This document shows positions 15,017-21,914 of a stretch of 24,398 nt of DNA, piece after piece. The notes under the pieces are model-generated. The model made no database searches. It was not told where the DNA came from and saw only the letters and a program-made list of their open reading frames with translations. The stretch's first letter is position 1, and each line of letters opens with the position of its first letter. The position numbers and the translations under genes were made by a program. This stretch comes from an uncultured Collinsella sp. (GTDB lineage Bacteria > Actinomycetota > Coriobacteriia > Coriobacteriales > Coriobacteriaceae): contig UQWS01000028.1 in assembly GCA_900544875.1 (NCBI GenBank), positions 1 to 24,398 on the forward strand. The letters run 5' to 3'.

Positions 15017-15742
15017 TTACACGTGCTTCTTAGTGAGAATCACGCCGTTGGTGGTGTAACCCATACGGTCGAGCGCCTCAAGCGCGGCGGCTCCCTCGGC
15101 TTCCTTCTTAGAGGAACCGGAGCCGCGACCCTGGCGAATACCATCGATCAAAACCACAGCGGTAAAGGTGGGCGCATGCGCCGGGCCCTCGGAGCCAACG
15201 AGCTTGTACGCCGGAGGTTCGTGACCGTCGGCTTGCACACACTCCTGCAAAAACGACTTGGGGTTCGCGGGGTGCTCGGCACGCTCGGAAGCCAAATGCG
15301 GCTTAAGCGTACGGTGGATAAACTCCGCTGCGGCATCCCAGCCGGCGTCCAGGTACAGCGCGCCCACGAGCGACTCGTAGACGTTCTCGAGCGCCGAATG
15401 CAGGCCGCGCGCACCGGTACCGGTCTCGGAGGCACCAAAGATGATGATGTCGTCGATGCCCAACTCGTGAGAAACCTCGGACAGCGTGGCGCCCGAGACA
15501 AGCGACACCTTCAGGCGCGTGAGCTTGCCCTCGTCAAACTCCGGATAGGACTCAAAGAGCGAACGGGCGACGACGGCGCCCAAAATGGAATCGCCCAAGA
15601 ACTCAAGGCGCTCATAGCTGGCAGAAACCGGCTGGCCCTCGACTGCCGAGGGATGCGTAAGCGCCGCGCGCAGCAGTACCTTATTATTGAACTCGTGGCC
15701 CAGGATTTCCTGGGCACGCGTAAGTCGTTCAGACAAAGCCAA
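15017..15742 (-). CDS. rnc: Ribonuclease III
   Basis: A 241-residue double-strand-specific endonuclease that processes rRNA precursors and structured mRNAs, acting as a dimer with Mg2+. The catalytic signature ERLEFLGDSILG is at 44-55 and the second acidic motif ENVYESLVGALYLD follows near 117-130. A C-terminal double-stranded RNA-binding domain (about 160-230) is recognisable from NPKSFLQE through GSGSSKKEAEGAAALEAL. The start is TTG 15742 (MALSERLTRAQ): GGGAGG at the end of acpP lies about 8 bases upstream and no better ATG/GTG is available before the catalytic domain. It starts 3 bases after the acpP stop, and smc follows after 10 bases, the conserved acpP-rnc-smc order. Confidence 0.96.
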   Translation of the reverse strand: MALSERLTRAQEILGHEFNNKVLLRAALTHPSAVEGQPVSASYERLEFLGDSILGAVVARSLFESYPEFDEGKLTRLKVSLVSGATLSEVSHELGIDDIIIFGASETGTGARGLHSALENVYESLVGALYLDAGWDAAAEFIHRTLKPHLASERAEHPANPKSFLQECVQADGHEPPAYKLVGSEGPAHAPTFTAVVLIDGIRQGRGSGSSKKEAEGAAALEALDRMGYTTNGVILTKKHV

Positions 15743-15745
15743 GAC

Positions 15746-15988
15746 CTAGGCCTCCCTGGCGTGTTCGATCGCGTCGACGGCGTCGGCGACAGAGTTGAGC
15801 GAGAGCAGAGTCTCGTCATCGATCTCGAGGTTGAACTCGTCCTCGATAGCCGTAACCAGCTGCAGGCGCTCGAGCGAGTTGGCATCGAGATCGTCAAAGG
15901 TGGTCTCATCGCTAATTTCGGCAACATCGACGCCCAGAACGTCAGCAGCGACCTCGGCGATCTTGTCGAAGATTTCGGAGCGGTCCAT
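15746..15988 (-). CDS. acpP: Acyl carrier protein
   Basis: An 80-residue acidic protein that carries fatty acyl intermediates on a 4'-phosphopantetheine arm. The attachment serine is Ser38 in DLDANSLERLQL; most bacterial ACPs have D-S-L there, whereas this one has N-S-L. The remaining helix pattern (EIFDKIAEVAADVLGVD, then AIEDEFNLEIDDE and SVADAVDAIE) is typical. The start is ATG 15988 (MDRSEIFDK), with AGAGGAAG 4 bases upstream; an upstream ATG at 16003 has no ribosome site. It lies between plsX and rnc. A 22-bp palindrome upstream may control it separately from plsX. Confidence 0.95.
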   Translation of the reverse strand: MDRSEIFDKIAEVAADVLGVDVAEISDETTFDDLDANSLERLQLVTAIEDEFNLEIDDETLLSLNSVADAVDAIEHAREA

Positions 15989-16024
15989 AGCGCTTCCTCT
16001 CATAGTGAATGAATACCAAAAGAA

Positions 16025-16046
16025 TGGTACCGCCCGGGCGGTACCA
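16025..16046. promoter_or_regulatory. 22-bp perfect palindrome upstream of acpP
   Basis: TGGTACCGCCCGGG followed by CGGTACCA is a perfect 22-base palindrome, 36 bases before the acpP start and 66 bases past the plsX stop. Leftward it is followed by ATTCTTTT, so it could be a terminator of plsX. A -10-like TAGAAT at 16060-16065 (- strand) would place it at about +7 to +28 of an acpP transcript, so it could also be an operator or leader hairpin. Confidence 0.5.
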
Positions 16047-16112
16047 AGACACGGTTCTGATTCTACCCCACGAAGCAGGCCGCGAGGCACATAACAGCGC
16101 TCTAACTCGCTC

Positions 16113-17132
16113 TTACAAAACGATGCCGTCCATGGAGTTGGCGACGTTCTCGACCAGCCCCGCGCGCACGGCTTCGGCCGCCGCGAGCGTACCGTTTTTA
16201 ACAGCCTCGACCGAGGTGGCGCCATGGCCGATTAGGACCACGCCACGCAGGCCCAAAAGAATCGCACCGCCCTTGGCATCACCAGAGAGCTTGGCCTTAA
16301 TCTCGCGCATCTGCTTTTTGATGAGCAGCGCGGCGATCTTGGTGCCGAGCGAGGCCATAAAGGCACCCTTGAGTTCCTGCAGCAAAAACTTGGCAGCGCC
16401 CTCGGTGGCCTTGAGCGCAATATTGCCCGACATGCCATCGGCAACGACGACATCGAAATTGCCCGAGGTGAGGTCAGTGCCTTCGCAGTTGCCCACAAAG
16501 CCGGGAACGGCGGCTTTCATGGCCGGGAAGCAGGCCTTGGTAAAGTTGGAACCCTTCTCGTCCTCGGTGCCATTGGCAAGCAGGCCCACGCGGGGATGCT
16601 CGATGCCCAGGACGACGCGGGCATAGGCGCTACCCATCTGGGCAAAACGCACCATGTCATCGACCTCGACATCGGGGTTGGCGCCCATATCGCACAGCAC
16701 CGTCAGACCGCCGGCGCGATTGGGCAGCGCATTGGTCAGACAGGGACGCACCGGCTGCTTCTTGCCTTCGGCCATATATCTAAACGGCGTCACATAGGCG
16801 GTGGCGGCAGCGGTCATGGCACCGGTCGAGCCGGCGGAGAAGAACGCGTCCGCGTTGCCCTTTTTGATGGCGCGGCAGGCAAGCACGATCGACGATTTAC
16901 GCTTGGTCATCACGGCGCGAATGGGATCGTCATCCATGGCGATAACGTCGGGTGCCTCAAGAGCCTCAACACGTGCATGGGAAGCAGCAAAGGGATTGAC
17001 GATTTCAGCGGGGCCAGCTGCCAAGACCTCGATATCGGGATCGGCGGCAAGCGCAGCCTCGATACCATCGAGAACAACCTGAGGTTTCTCGTCTCCGCCC
17101 ACAACGTCTACACAAACGCGAACGTTACTCAT
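16113..17132 (-). CDS. plsX: Phosphate acyltransferase PlsX
   Basis: A 339-residue peripheral membrane enzyme that converts acyl-ACP to acyl-phosphate, the acyl donor for PlsY in phospholipid synthesis. Features are an N-terminal VRVCVDVVGGDEKPQVVLDG (close to the family D-x-x-G-G-D), the KRKSSIVLA and FFSAGSTGAMTAAA segments, LPNRAGGLTVLCDMGANPD and the EGTDLTSGNFDVVVADGMSG stretch. The start is ATG 17132 (MSNVRVC), which has AAGGAG 7 bases upstream; an ATG at 17138 is too close to that site. It follows rpmF across an 81-base gap containing a U-tract hairpin. It works directly with acpP downstream and with FakA, whose acyl-phosphate products enter the same route. Confidence 0.96.
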   Translation of the reverse strand: MSNVRVCVDVVGGDEKPQVVLDGIEAALAADPDIEVLAAGPAEIVNPFAASHARVEALEAPDVIAMDDDPIRAVMTKRKSSIVLACRAIKKGNADAFFSAGSTGAMTAAATAYVTPFRYMAEGKKQPVRPCLTNALPNRAGGLTVLCDMGANPDVEVDDMVRFAQMGSAYARVVLGIEHPRVGLLANGTEDEKGSNFTKACFPAMKAAVPGFVGNCEGTDLTSGNFDVVVADGMSGNIALKATEGAAKFLLQELKGAFMASLGTKIAALLIKKQMREIKAKLSGDAKGGAILLGLRGVVLIGHGATSVEAVKNGTLAAAEAVRAGLVENVANSMDGIVL

Positions 17133-17147
17133 ATACATGCTCCTTAT

Positions 17148-17179
17148 ACAAAAATGGCCGACTCATTGAGCCGGCCATT
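17148..17179 (-). terminator. Hairpin with U-tract between rpmF and plsX
   Basis: Leftward, AATGGCCG (17179-17172) pairs with CGGCCATT (17160-17153), with further CTCA/TGAG pairing inside, followed by a TTTTTG tract. This is an intrinsic-terminator or attenuator arrangement in the 81-base gap between rpmF and plsX. No separate plsX promoter is evident after it, so partial read-through is likely. Confidence 0.6.
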
Positions 17180-17219
17180 GTGGTTCCATTTGGAACGGCA
17201 TCGCATCCAGAGTATACCG

Positions 17220-17399
17220 TTACTCGGTAACGATAACCTCGCGGTCCTTGTAGAAACCGCAGCTGGGGCACACGTGGTGCGGAAGCTTGACAGCGCCGCA
17301 ACGGGGGCACGTGGACTGAGCCGCAGCCGAAATCTTCATGTTGGCGGAACGACGGGTGTGAGTGCGGATACGACCCTGCTTTTGTTTAGGTACGGGCAT
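17220..17399 (-). CDS. rpmF: 50S ribosomal protein L32
   Basis: A 59-residue basic protein of the large ribosomal subunit. It starts MPVPKQKQGRIRTHTRRS, the typical L32 opening (normally MAVPKRK), and has a four-cysteine zinc ribbon: CPRC (31-34) and CPSC (44-47). The ATG at 17399 has AAGGAAGG 5 bases upstream. The second residue is Pro rather than the usual Ala. It lies between yceD and plsX, the widespread yceD-rpmF-plsX order. A hairpin with a U-tract follows the gene and probably allows higher rpmF than plsX expression. Confidence 0.95.
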   Translation of the reverse strand: MPVPKQKQGRIRTHTRRSANMKISAAAQSTCPRCGAVKLPHHVCPSCGFYKDREVIVTE

Positions 17400-17463
17400 A
17401 GTGACCTTCCTTATGAACTATCCAGTGTGGCGATTACGCGCAAGTAGCGATATTACCACAGTT

Positions 17464-18018
17464 TTACTCATCGAGCTTGAGATTCTTCAATGCTGCAAAT
17501 GGATTTTCCGTGGCAGCGGCCCATTCTGCCTCTGCCTGTGCGGCGCAATCGCATTGCTCGACGTTGAGATTGCAACCGCAAGTGGGACACAGACCGCGGC
17601 AATCGGGCTTGCAGAGCACCACAAACGGCGTGTCCATGACGACCGCGTCGTTGATGGGCTCACCCAGATCGACGATGCGGTCCTCACCCAGGAGCTCGTA
17701 GCCGTCCTCGAAGGCCTCGGGATCCTCGGGCTCCTCGAAGAGGTAGAACTCCTCGATCTCGCCGGCGATATCAAACGAAGCGGGCTCCAGGCAACGGTCG
17801 CACTCGCCGGAGGCGTGCGCGCGGACCATGCCCGTGAGCAAGACACCGGTACCGGCATTGGTAAAGACAACGTCGTAGTCGATGCCGTCCTGTAGCTGGT
17901 ACTCCTTCTCGCCCACCGTGTAGGTGGCGACATCGACCTTGCCGGTCAGCGGATACGAATCTCCGGGAAACTCAAGCTGCTCGGAAAGATCGACGGTAAC
18001 GCTCGGGAACTCAGCCAT
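17464..18018 (-). CDS. yceD: DUF177 / YceD family protein
   Basis: A 184-residue protein of the YceD family, encoded next to rpmF in most bacteria and linked to 23S rRNA accumulation or processing in some. The fold opens with a beta-rich segment (FPSVTVDLSEQLEFPGDSY), then a C-x2-C pair in ASGECDRCLEP and the acidic EEFYLFEEPEDPEAF region; the end has a cysteine cluster CKPDCRGLCPTCGC and QCDC, suggesting zinc binding. The ATG at 18018 overlaps the TAA of the preceding gene by one base (TAATG), so translation is probably coupled; an upstream ATG at 18069 lies inside the preceding gene. Its C-terminal Cys cluster is richer than in E. coli YceD and matches Gram-positive members. Confidence 0.9.
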   Translation of the reverse strand: MAEFPSVTVDLSEQLEFPGDSYPLTGKVDVATYTVGEKEYQLQDGIDYDVVFTNAGTGVLLTGMVRAHASGECDRCLEPASFDIAGEIEEFYLFEEPEDPEAFEDGYELLGEDRIVDLGEPINDAVVMDTPFVVLCKPDCRGLCPTCGCNLNVEQCDCAAQAEAEWAAATENPFAALKNLKLDE

Positions 18019-18515
18019 TACCACTGACCATTCTGTTGGGCGGCACCCTCGTTGAGCTGCTGACGGCAACGGGTAACGGTGCCAGTCAGGCTCTTGAGGT
18101 TCTCCTCCAGGTGCGTAAAGACCTGCTCTGCGTAGTCCTCGGCAGCATAACGCGTCTCGCGCTCGTACTGCTGGGCACGATCACGGATGTCGTCGGCCTG
18201 CTGCTGCGCTAAGCGGACGATCTCCTGCTCACCGGCAATGGTGAGGGCCTGCTGCTGAGCGTCGGCGATGATGGAATCGGCCTGAGCGGCGGCGGAAGCC
18301 ATAAGCTCCTCGCGCTCCTTAAGGATACGGCGGGACTTCTGCCACTCCTCGGGATAGCTCATGCGGATCTCGTCGAGGATGTTGAAGAACACGTCGGCGT
18401 CGATGACCTTGAACTGAGCGTTCTTGCCGAAAGGCGGCTTGGCTTCCTCGATCAGCCCTTCGAGCTCATCGACCAAGCTGACGATCCTATCGCCAGGAAA
18501 ATTCTCGCCCGGCAT
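18018..18515 (-). CDS. SepIVA-like (DivIVA-related) coiled-coil protein
   Basis: A 165-residue, Gln/Ala/Glu-rich protein predicted to be mostly helical. Residues about 8-75 (IVSLVDELEGLIEEAKPPFG, then DADVFFNILDEIRMSYPEEW) are followed by a long coiled coil (RRILKEREELMASAAAQADS onward, to about 140) and a C-terminal SLTGTVTRCRQQLNEG. The pattern resembles mycobacterial SepIVA: valine/leucine-rich N-terminus, a DVxxxIDxI-x-P-E motif, ERxxLL-type coiled coil with alanine-glutamine repeats, and an L-x3-L-R-x2-R-x-Q-L end. It also has the SepIVA position, between coaD and yceD. SepIVA functions in polar growth and division. The start is ATG 18515 (MPGENFPGD), with AGGAG 5 bases upstream. It is shorter than SepIVA (about 245), so orthology is inferred, not proven. 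Confidence 0.65.
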   Translation of the reverse strand: MPGENFPGDRIVSLVDELEGLIEEAKPPFGKNAQFKVIDADVFFNILDEIRMSYPEEWQKSRRILKEREELMASAAAQADSIIADAQQQALTIAGEQEIVRLAQQQADDIRDRAQQYERETRYAAEDYAEQVFTHLEENLKSLTGTVTRCRQQLNEGAAQQNGQW

Positions 18516-18583
18516 CCGGTCTCCTTTCATAGGTAACATATCATCGTGCTAGTTTACCACATGCCACCAGGCAATAAAAAACG

Positions 18584-19081
18584 TCACGAAAAGCGATGTC
18601 TGAGCGCTTCGACCACGTTGGGCGGGACAAACGTCGATACATCGCTGCCGAGTGAGGCGATCTGGCGAACGACCGAGCTCGAGATATAGCCGTACTGCGG
18701 CGCACTCATGACAAAGATGGACTCCAGCTCGTTATCCAAGCGATAGTTGAGATCTGCCTGCTGCAGCTCGTACTCAAAGTCGGTCATGGCGCGCAGGCCC
18801 TTGACCACGGCCCCCGCCCCCTGCTCGCGAGCGAAGTCGACCAAGAGGCCGGTAAAGGGCAGGACCTCGACGCCGTCGATATCACCGAGCGCCTCGCGGG
18901 CCAGCGCCACGCGCTCATCGAGCATAAACGTGGTACCCACACCGTTTTTACCCTGCGACTCGGCAACAGCGACGATCACACTGGGAAAGATGCGGCGGGC
19001 GCGGCGGATGACGTCGATATGGCCAAACGTGATGGGATCGAAGGTGCCCGGGACGATCACGCGGTTGATGGTGTCATTCAT
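18584..19081 (-). CDS. coaD: Phosphopantetheine adenylyltransferase
   Basis: A 165-residue nucleotidyltransferase, fourth step of coenzyme A synthesis: transfer of AMP from ATP to 4'-phosphopantetheine. The (T/H)xGH-type motif is GTFDPITFGHIDV (12-24) with catalytic-type His21; KGLRAMTDFEYE (94-105) and the ISSSVVRQI motif (133-141) complete the active site. The start is ATG 19081 (MNDTINRV), with GGAGG 6 bases upstream; it overlaps the end of rsmD by 8 bases. The rsmD-coaD pairing is conserved in Gram-positive bacteria. A T-rich stretch after the stop (about 18570-18580) could be a weak terminator, but no clear stem was found. Length is normal (about 160). Confidence 0.96.
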   Translation of the reverse strand: MNDTINRVIVPGTFDPITFGHIDVIRRARRIFPSVIVAVAESQGKNGVGTTFMLDERVALAREALGDIDGVEVLPFTGLLVDFAREQGAGAVVKGLRAMTDFEYELQQADLNYRLDNELESIFVMSAPQYGYISSSVVRQIASLGSDVSTFVPPNVVEALRHRFS

Positions 19082-19730
19082 GGTCGTCCTCCTGAAACGT
19101 CGTGGCATCGTTGTTGTGAGCATCGGTGCCAGCGCAATCTTCCTCACCATCGTTATCGCCGACCCAACGAAGCAGGTCGACCGAGGTAATGCCGTAGCGC
19201 TTCTCGCGCACGATCTCAAAGCCTGCCGGATGCGCGCCCGCATCGGCGGCGGCATGCTCAAACAGGGCATAAGCGCCAGGTGCAAGCAGACCCTGCTGAG
19301 CCAGCTTCTGCAGCAGCTCCTCGACCGGCTCGGCACCAAAAGCATAGGGCGGGTCGAGCAGGACCAGATCAAAGGGGCCGCCCGGCACACGACCGCGCGA
19401 GGCACTCGCCAGCATGTCGCCCGTTATCACGCGCCAACGCGCACGGTCACGGCAGAGCGACTCGATATTCTTGGTAATGAGCCGCGCGGCATTCCGATCG
19501 ATCTCGAACGTCGTGAGCGAGCGGGCACCACGTGAGAGCATCTCTAACCCTAAGGCACCGGAGCCGCCAAAGGCGTCCAGGACGCGGACCTCGTCCAGAT
19601 CGAAGTCGAATGCCGACATGACCATAGATGCGCATGCCTCGCGCACGCGATCGGTCGTGGGGCGGGTGACATCGCGACCACGGGGCTCCTCGATCTTACG
19701 ACCGCGCCATTCGCCGCCGATGATTCTCAT
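19074..19730 (-). CDS. rsmD: 16S rRNA (guanine966-N2)-methyltransferase
   Basis: A 218-residue S-adenosylmethionine-dependent methyltransferase that modifies G966 of 16S rRNA in E. coli. Evidence: the N-terminus MRIIGGEWRGRKIEEP typical of RsmD/YhhF, conserved RPTTDRVREA (23-32), the cofactor-binding loop DAFGGSGALG (52-61), the ACID-equivalent FEIDRN, and the catalytic DPPY (126-129). The last 28 residues (from GDNDGEEDC) are acidic and not part of the fold. The ATG at 19730 overlaps the recG stop (ATGA), and the 3' end overlaps coaD by 8 bases, so all three genes are probably co-translated. Start choice is fixed by the overlap and the family N-terminus. Confidence 0.94.
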   Translation of the reverse strand: MRIIGGEWRGRKIEEPRGRDVTRPTTDRVREACASMVMSAFDFDLDEVRVLDAFGGSGALGLEMLSRGARSLTTFEIDRNAARLITKNIESLCRDRARWRVITGDMLASASRGRVPGGPFDLVLLDPPYAFGAEPVEELLQKLAQQGLLAPGAYALFEHAAADAGAHPAGFEIVREKRYGITSVDLLRWVGDNDGEEDCAGTDAHNNDATTFQEDDHE

Positions 19731-21904
19731 CCTCCGCTGACCTCCTTAAAAATGTGTCGATATCGCATGGCGACCGCATCGCGCAGGGGGCGCGTCGCCA
19801 CGGAGTCAAGGTTGCAAGCATACCGCAAGAGCTCGACCGCGTCCAAATGGGCCCACTCGATCAGCTCCTCGTCGGCATCCAGGTCGACAAAGCGCAGGGT
19901 CACTCCGCCATGCTGGCGGTACCCCAGGATTTCGCCCTCGTGGCGCAGACGCAGGTCCATCTGGGCGAGCGTAAAGCCATCCGAGGTTTTTTCGAGCGAT
20001 TGCAGGCGATCTTGTGCTGCCGAAGCGCCGCCGTTGCCCTTGGAGTGCGTCATGACCAGGCACGTGCCCGACACACTGCCACGGCCCACGCGACCGCGCA
20101 GCTGGTGCAGAGCAGCCAAACCAAAGCGCTCCCCGTTCTCGATGACCATGACGGTGGCGTTAGGCACGTCGACGCCCACCTCGACCACCGTAGTCGAGAC
20201 GAGCACGTCAATCTCGCCACGCTTAAAGGCATCGATAACCTGGTCCTTCTCCCCCGCTGGCATGCGGCCGTGAAGGCGCTCGATGGCAAGACCCGGCAAC
20301 GCCAGACGCAGGCGATCGAGCTCGGTCGCCGTATCGTGCAGCGGCACGGGGACCGTCACGCGGCCCTCGTCGTCGCGGGCGATACCGGGCACGTCCTCCA
20401 GATCATCGGCCGAGTCACTCGGCTCCACGAGCGGGCAAATCACGTAGGCCTGCTGACCCTTTTCATGCGCCTCGCGGATGGCGCCATAGGCAAGGTCGCG
20501 ACTCGACTCGGTAAGCACGCGTGTCGTCACGCCAGCGCCAGGGACGGGCCGATGGCGGATGATACTCGTGTCCAGATCGCCGTAGACCGAAAGCGCCAGC
20601 GTACGCGGGATGGGCGTTGCCGTCATAACGAGCAGATCGGCACCGGGGCCCTTCGCGCGCAAGGCATTGCGTTGGCCGACGCCAAACCGGTGCTGCTCAT
20701 CGATGACTACGAGCGACAGATACTTAAACGCCACGTTATCCGAAAGGACCGCGTGGGTGCCAAAGAGGACATCGAGCTCGCCCGATTCCAGCTGGGCATG
20801 GATCCGCTCGCGCTCGGCCGCCGGCGTGGCGCCCGTCAGGAGCGCCCAGGTCATACCAGCCTGCGAGAGCAAGGGGCCGGTCTTATCGGCATATTGACGC
20901 GCCAGCACGCCCGTGGGCGCCATAACGCAGGCCTGCGTGCCGCTATCGGCAGCCACAGCCAGCGCGCAGGCGGCAACAGCGGTCTTGCCGGTACCGACAT
21001 CGCCCAGCAGCAGGCGGTTCATCACGCGCCCGCCATCGCACATATCGCGCAGGATATCTTGGAACGCGGCCTGTTGCTCGTCGCTCAGCGAAAACGGCAG
21101 GGCCTGCTTAAGCGCGGCCAGGTGCTCGCCCGCGGCGTGGGCATAGGGTACCACATCGACCAGGCCGCCGTCGTTGCGCAGGCGCAGCGCCAGCTGCAGG
21201 TAGAGGCACTCCTCGTAGGCAAGCCGTGCGCGCGCGATATCGCGCTCAGCCATGCTCGAGGGAAAATGGATCGATCGAAGCGCACGGGCATTGCTCATCA
21301 GGCGGCGCTTGACGCGCAAGCGTGCGGGAATCGGATCGAAGGGATTGCCGACGACCTCGAGCGCGCCACTTACGATGCGGCGCATCCACGCCTGGCTCAC
21401 GCCGTCACTCACATAATGGACCGGCAAAATGGTGCCCGCAGCACGCCCCTCATCGAGCTTTTCAAAGTGCGGCGAGGCCATCTGCTTAAAACCGTAGGCA
21501 AACTCAACCTTGCCCATCACGGCCAGGCGGTCGCCCTGCTTAAGCTGCTGGGCAATCCAAGGCTGACGGAAAAAGGCGACCTGCAGCACGCCCGTCTCAT
21601 CAACGAGTGAGACCTCGGTCACCTGCATGCGCGGACGCGGCTTCTTTTGAACGATACGGTCGACCGTGGCGATGATGGTGCACACGGTACCGATGGGCGC
21701 CATCTCGATGGACCAGGAGCGCGTAAAGTCCAGGTATCGATGAGGGATATGGAGAAGGAGGTCCCCCACCGTCCGAATTCCCAGACGGCGAAGGGCCTCC
21801 TCACGTTTACCCGAAACATATTTGAGTCGCGCGATATCCTCGTCGAGCGCATTGCTCTGGGCAAAGCGATCCGAGACGCGCGGCACGGAGCAGAGCTCGG
21901 ACAT
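19727..21904 (-). CDS. recG: ATP-dependent DNA helicase RecG
   Basis: A 725-residue superfamily 2 helicase that reverses stalled replication forks and migrates Holliday junctions. The N-terminal wedge/OB region (about 70-170) is followed by helicase motifs: Walker A GDVGTGKT (301-308, Ser usually at the fifth position), APTGVLARQ (329-337), DEQHRFG (402-408), TATPIPRT (428-435), and the C-terminal VVEVGVDVPNA and QLRGRVGRGS motifs. The family C-terminal block with GEILGYRQHGG and FVDLD is present. Length is near the usual 680-700 plus a short N-terminal extension. The start at ATG 21904 is 10 bases after the fakA stop, but the ribosome site is weak, so the exact start is uncertain. Confidence 0.96.
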   Translation of the reverse strand: MSELCSVPRVSDRFAQSNALDEDIARLKYVSGKREEALRRLGIRTVGDLLLHIPHRYLDFTRSWSIEMAPIGTVCTIIATVDRIVQKKPRPRMQVTEVSLVDETGVLQVAFFRQPWIAQQLKQGDRLAVMGKVEFAYGFKQMASPHFEKLDEGRAAGTILPVHYVSDGVSQAWMRRIVSGALEVVGNPFDPIPARLRVKRRLMSNARALRSIHFPSSMAERDIARARLAYEECLYLQLALRLRNDGGLVDVVPYAHAAGEHLAALKQALPFSLSDEQQAAFQDILRDMCDGGRVMNRLLLGDVGTGKTAVAACALAVAADSGTQACVMAPTGVLARQYADKTGPLLSQAGMTWALLTGATPAAERERIHAQLESGELDVLFGTHAVLSDNVAFKYLSLVVIDEQHRFGVGQRNALRAKGPGADLLVMTATPIPRTLALSVYGDLDTSIIRHRPVPGAGVTTRVLTESSRDLAYGAIREAHEKGQQAYVICPLVEPSDSADDLEDVPGIARDDEGRVTVPVPLHDTATELDRLRLALPGLAIERLHGRMPAGEKDQVIDAFKRGEIDVLVSTTVVEVGVDVPNATVMVIENGERFGLAALHQLRGRVGRGSVSGTCLVMTHSKGNGGASAAQDRLQSLEKTSDGFTLAQMDLRLRHEGEILGYRQHGGVTLRFVDLDADEELIEWAHLDAVELLRYACNLDSVATRPLRDAVAMRYRHIFKEVSGG

Positions 21905-21914
21905 AGGCAGATGC

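Noticed and set aside
19082..19405. Upstream extension of coaD
   Set aside because: Overlaps rsmD in another frame; ATG 19081 has a ribosome site and begins the family sequence.
19754..21610. Long + strand open frame opposite recG
   Set aside because: Antisense shadow; recG is intact and the translation matches no family.
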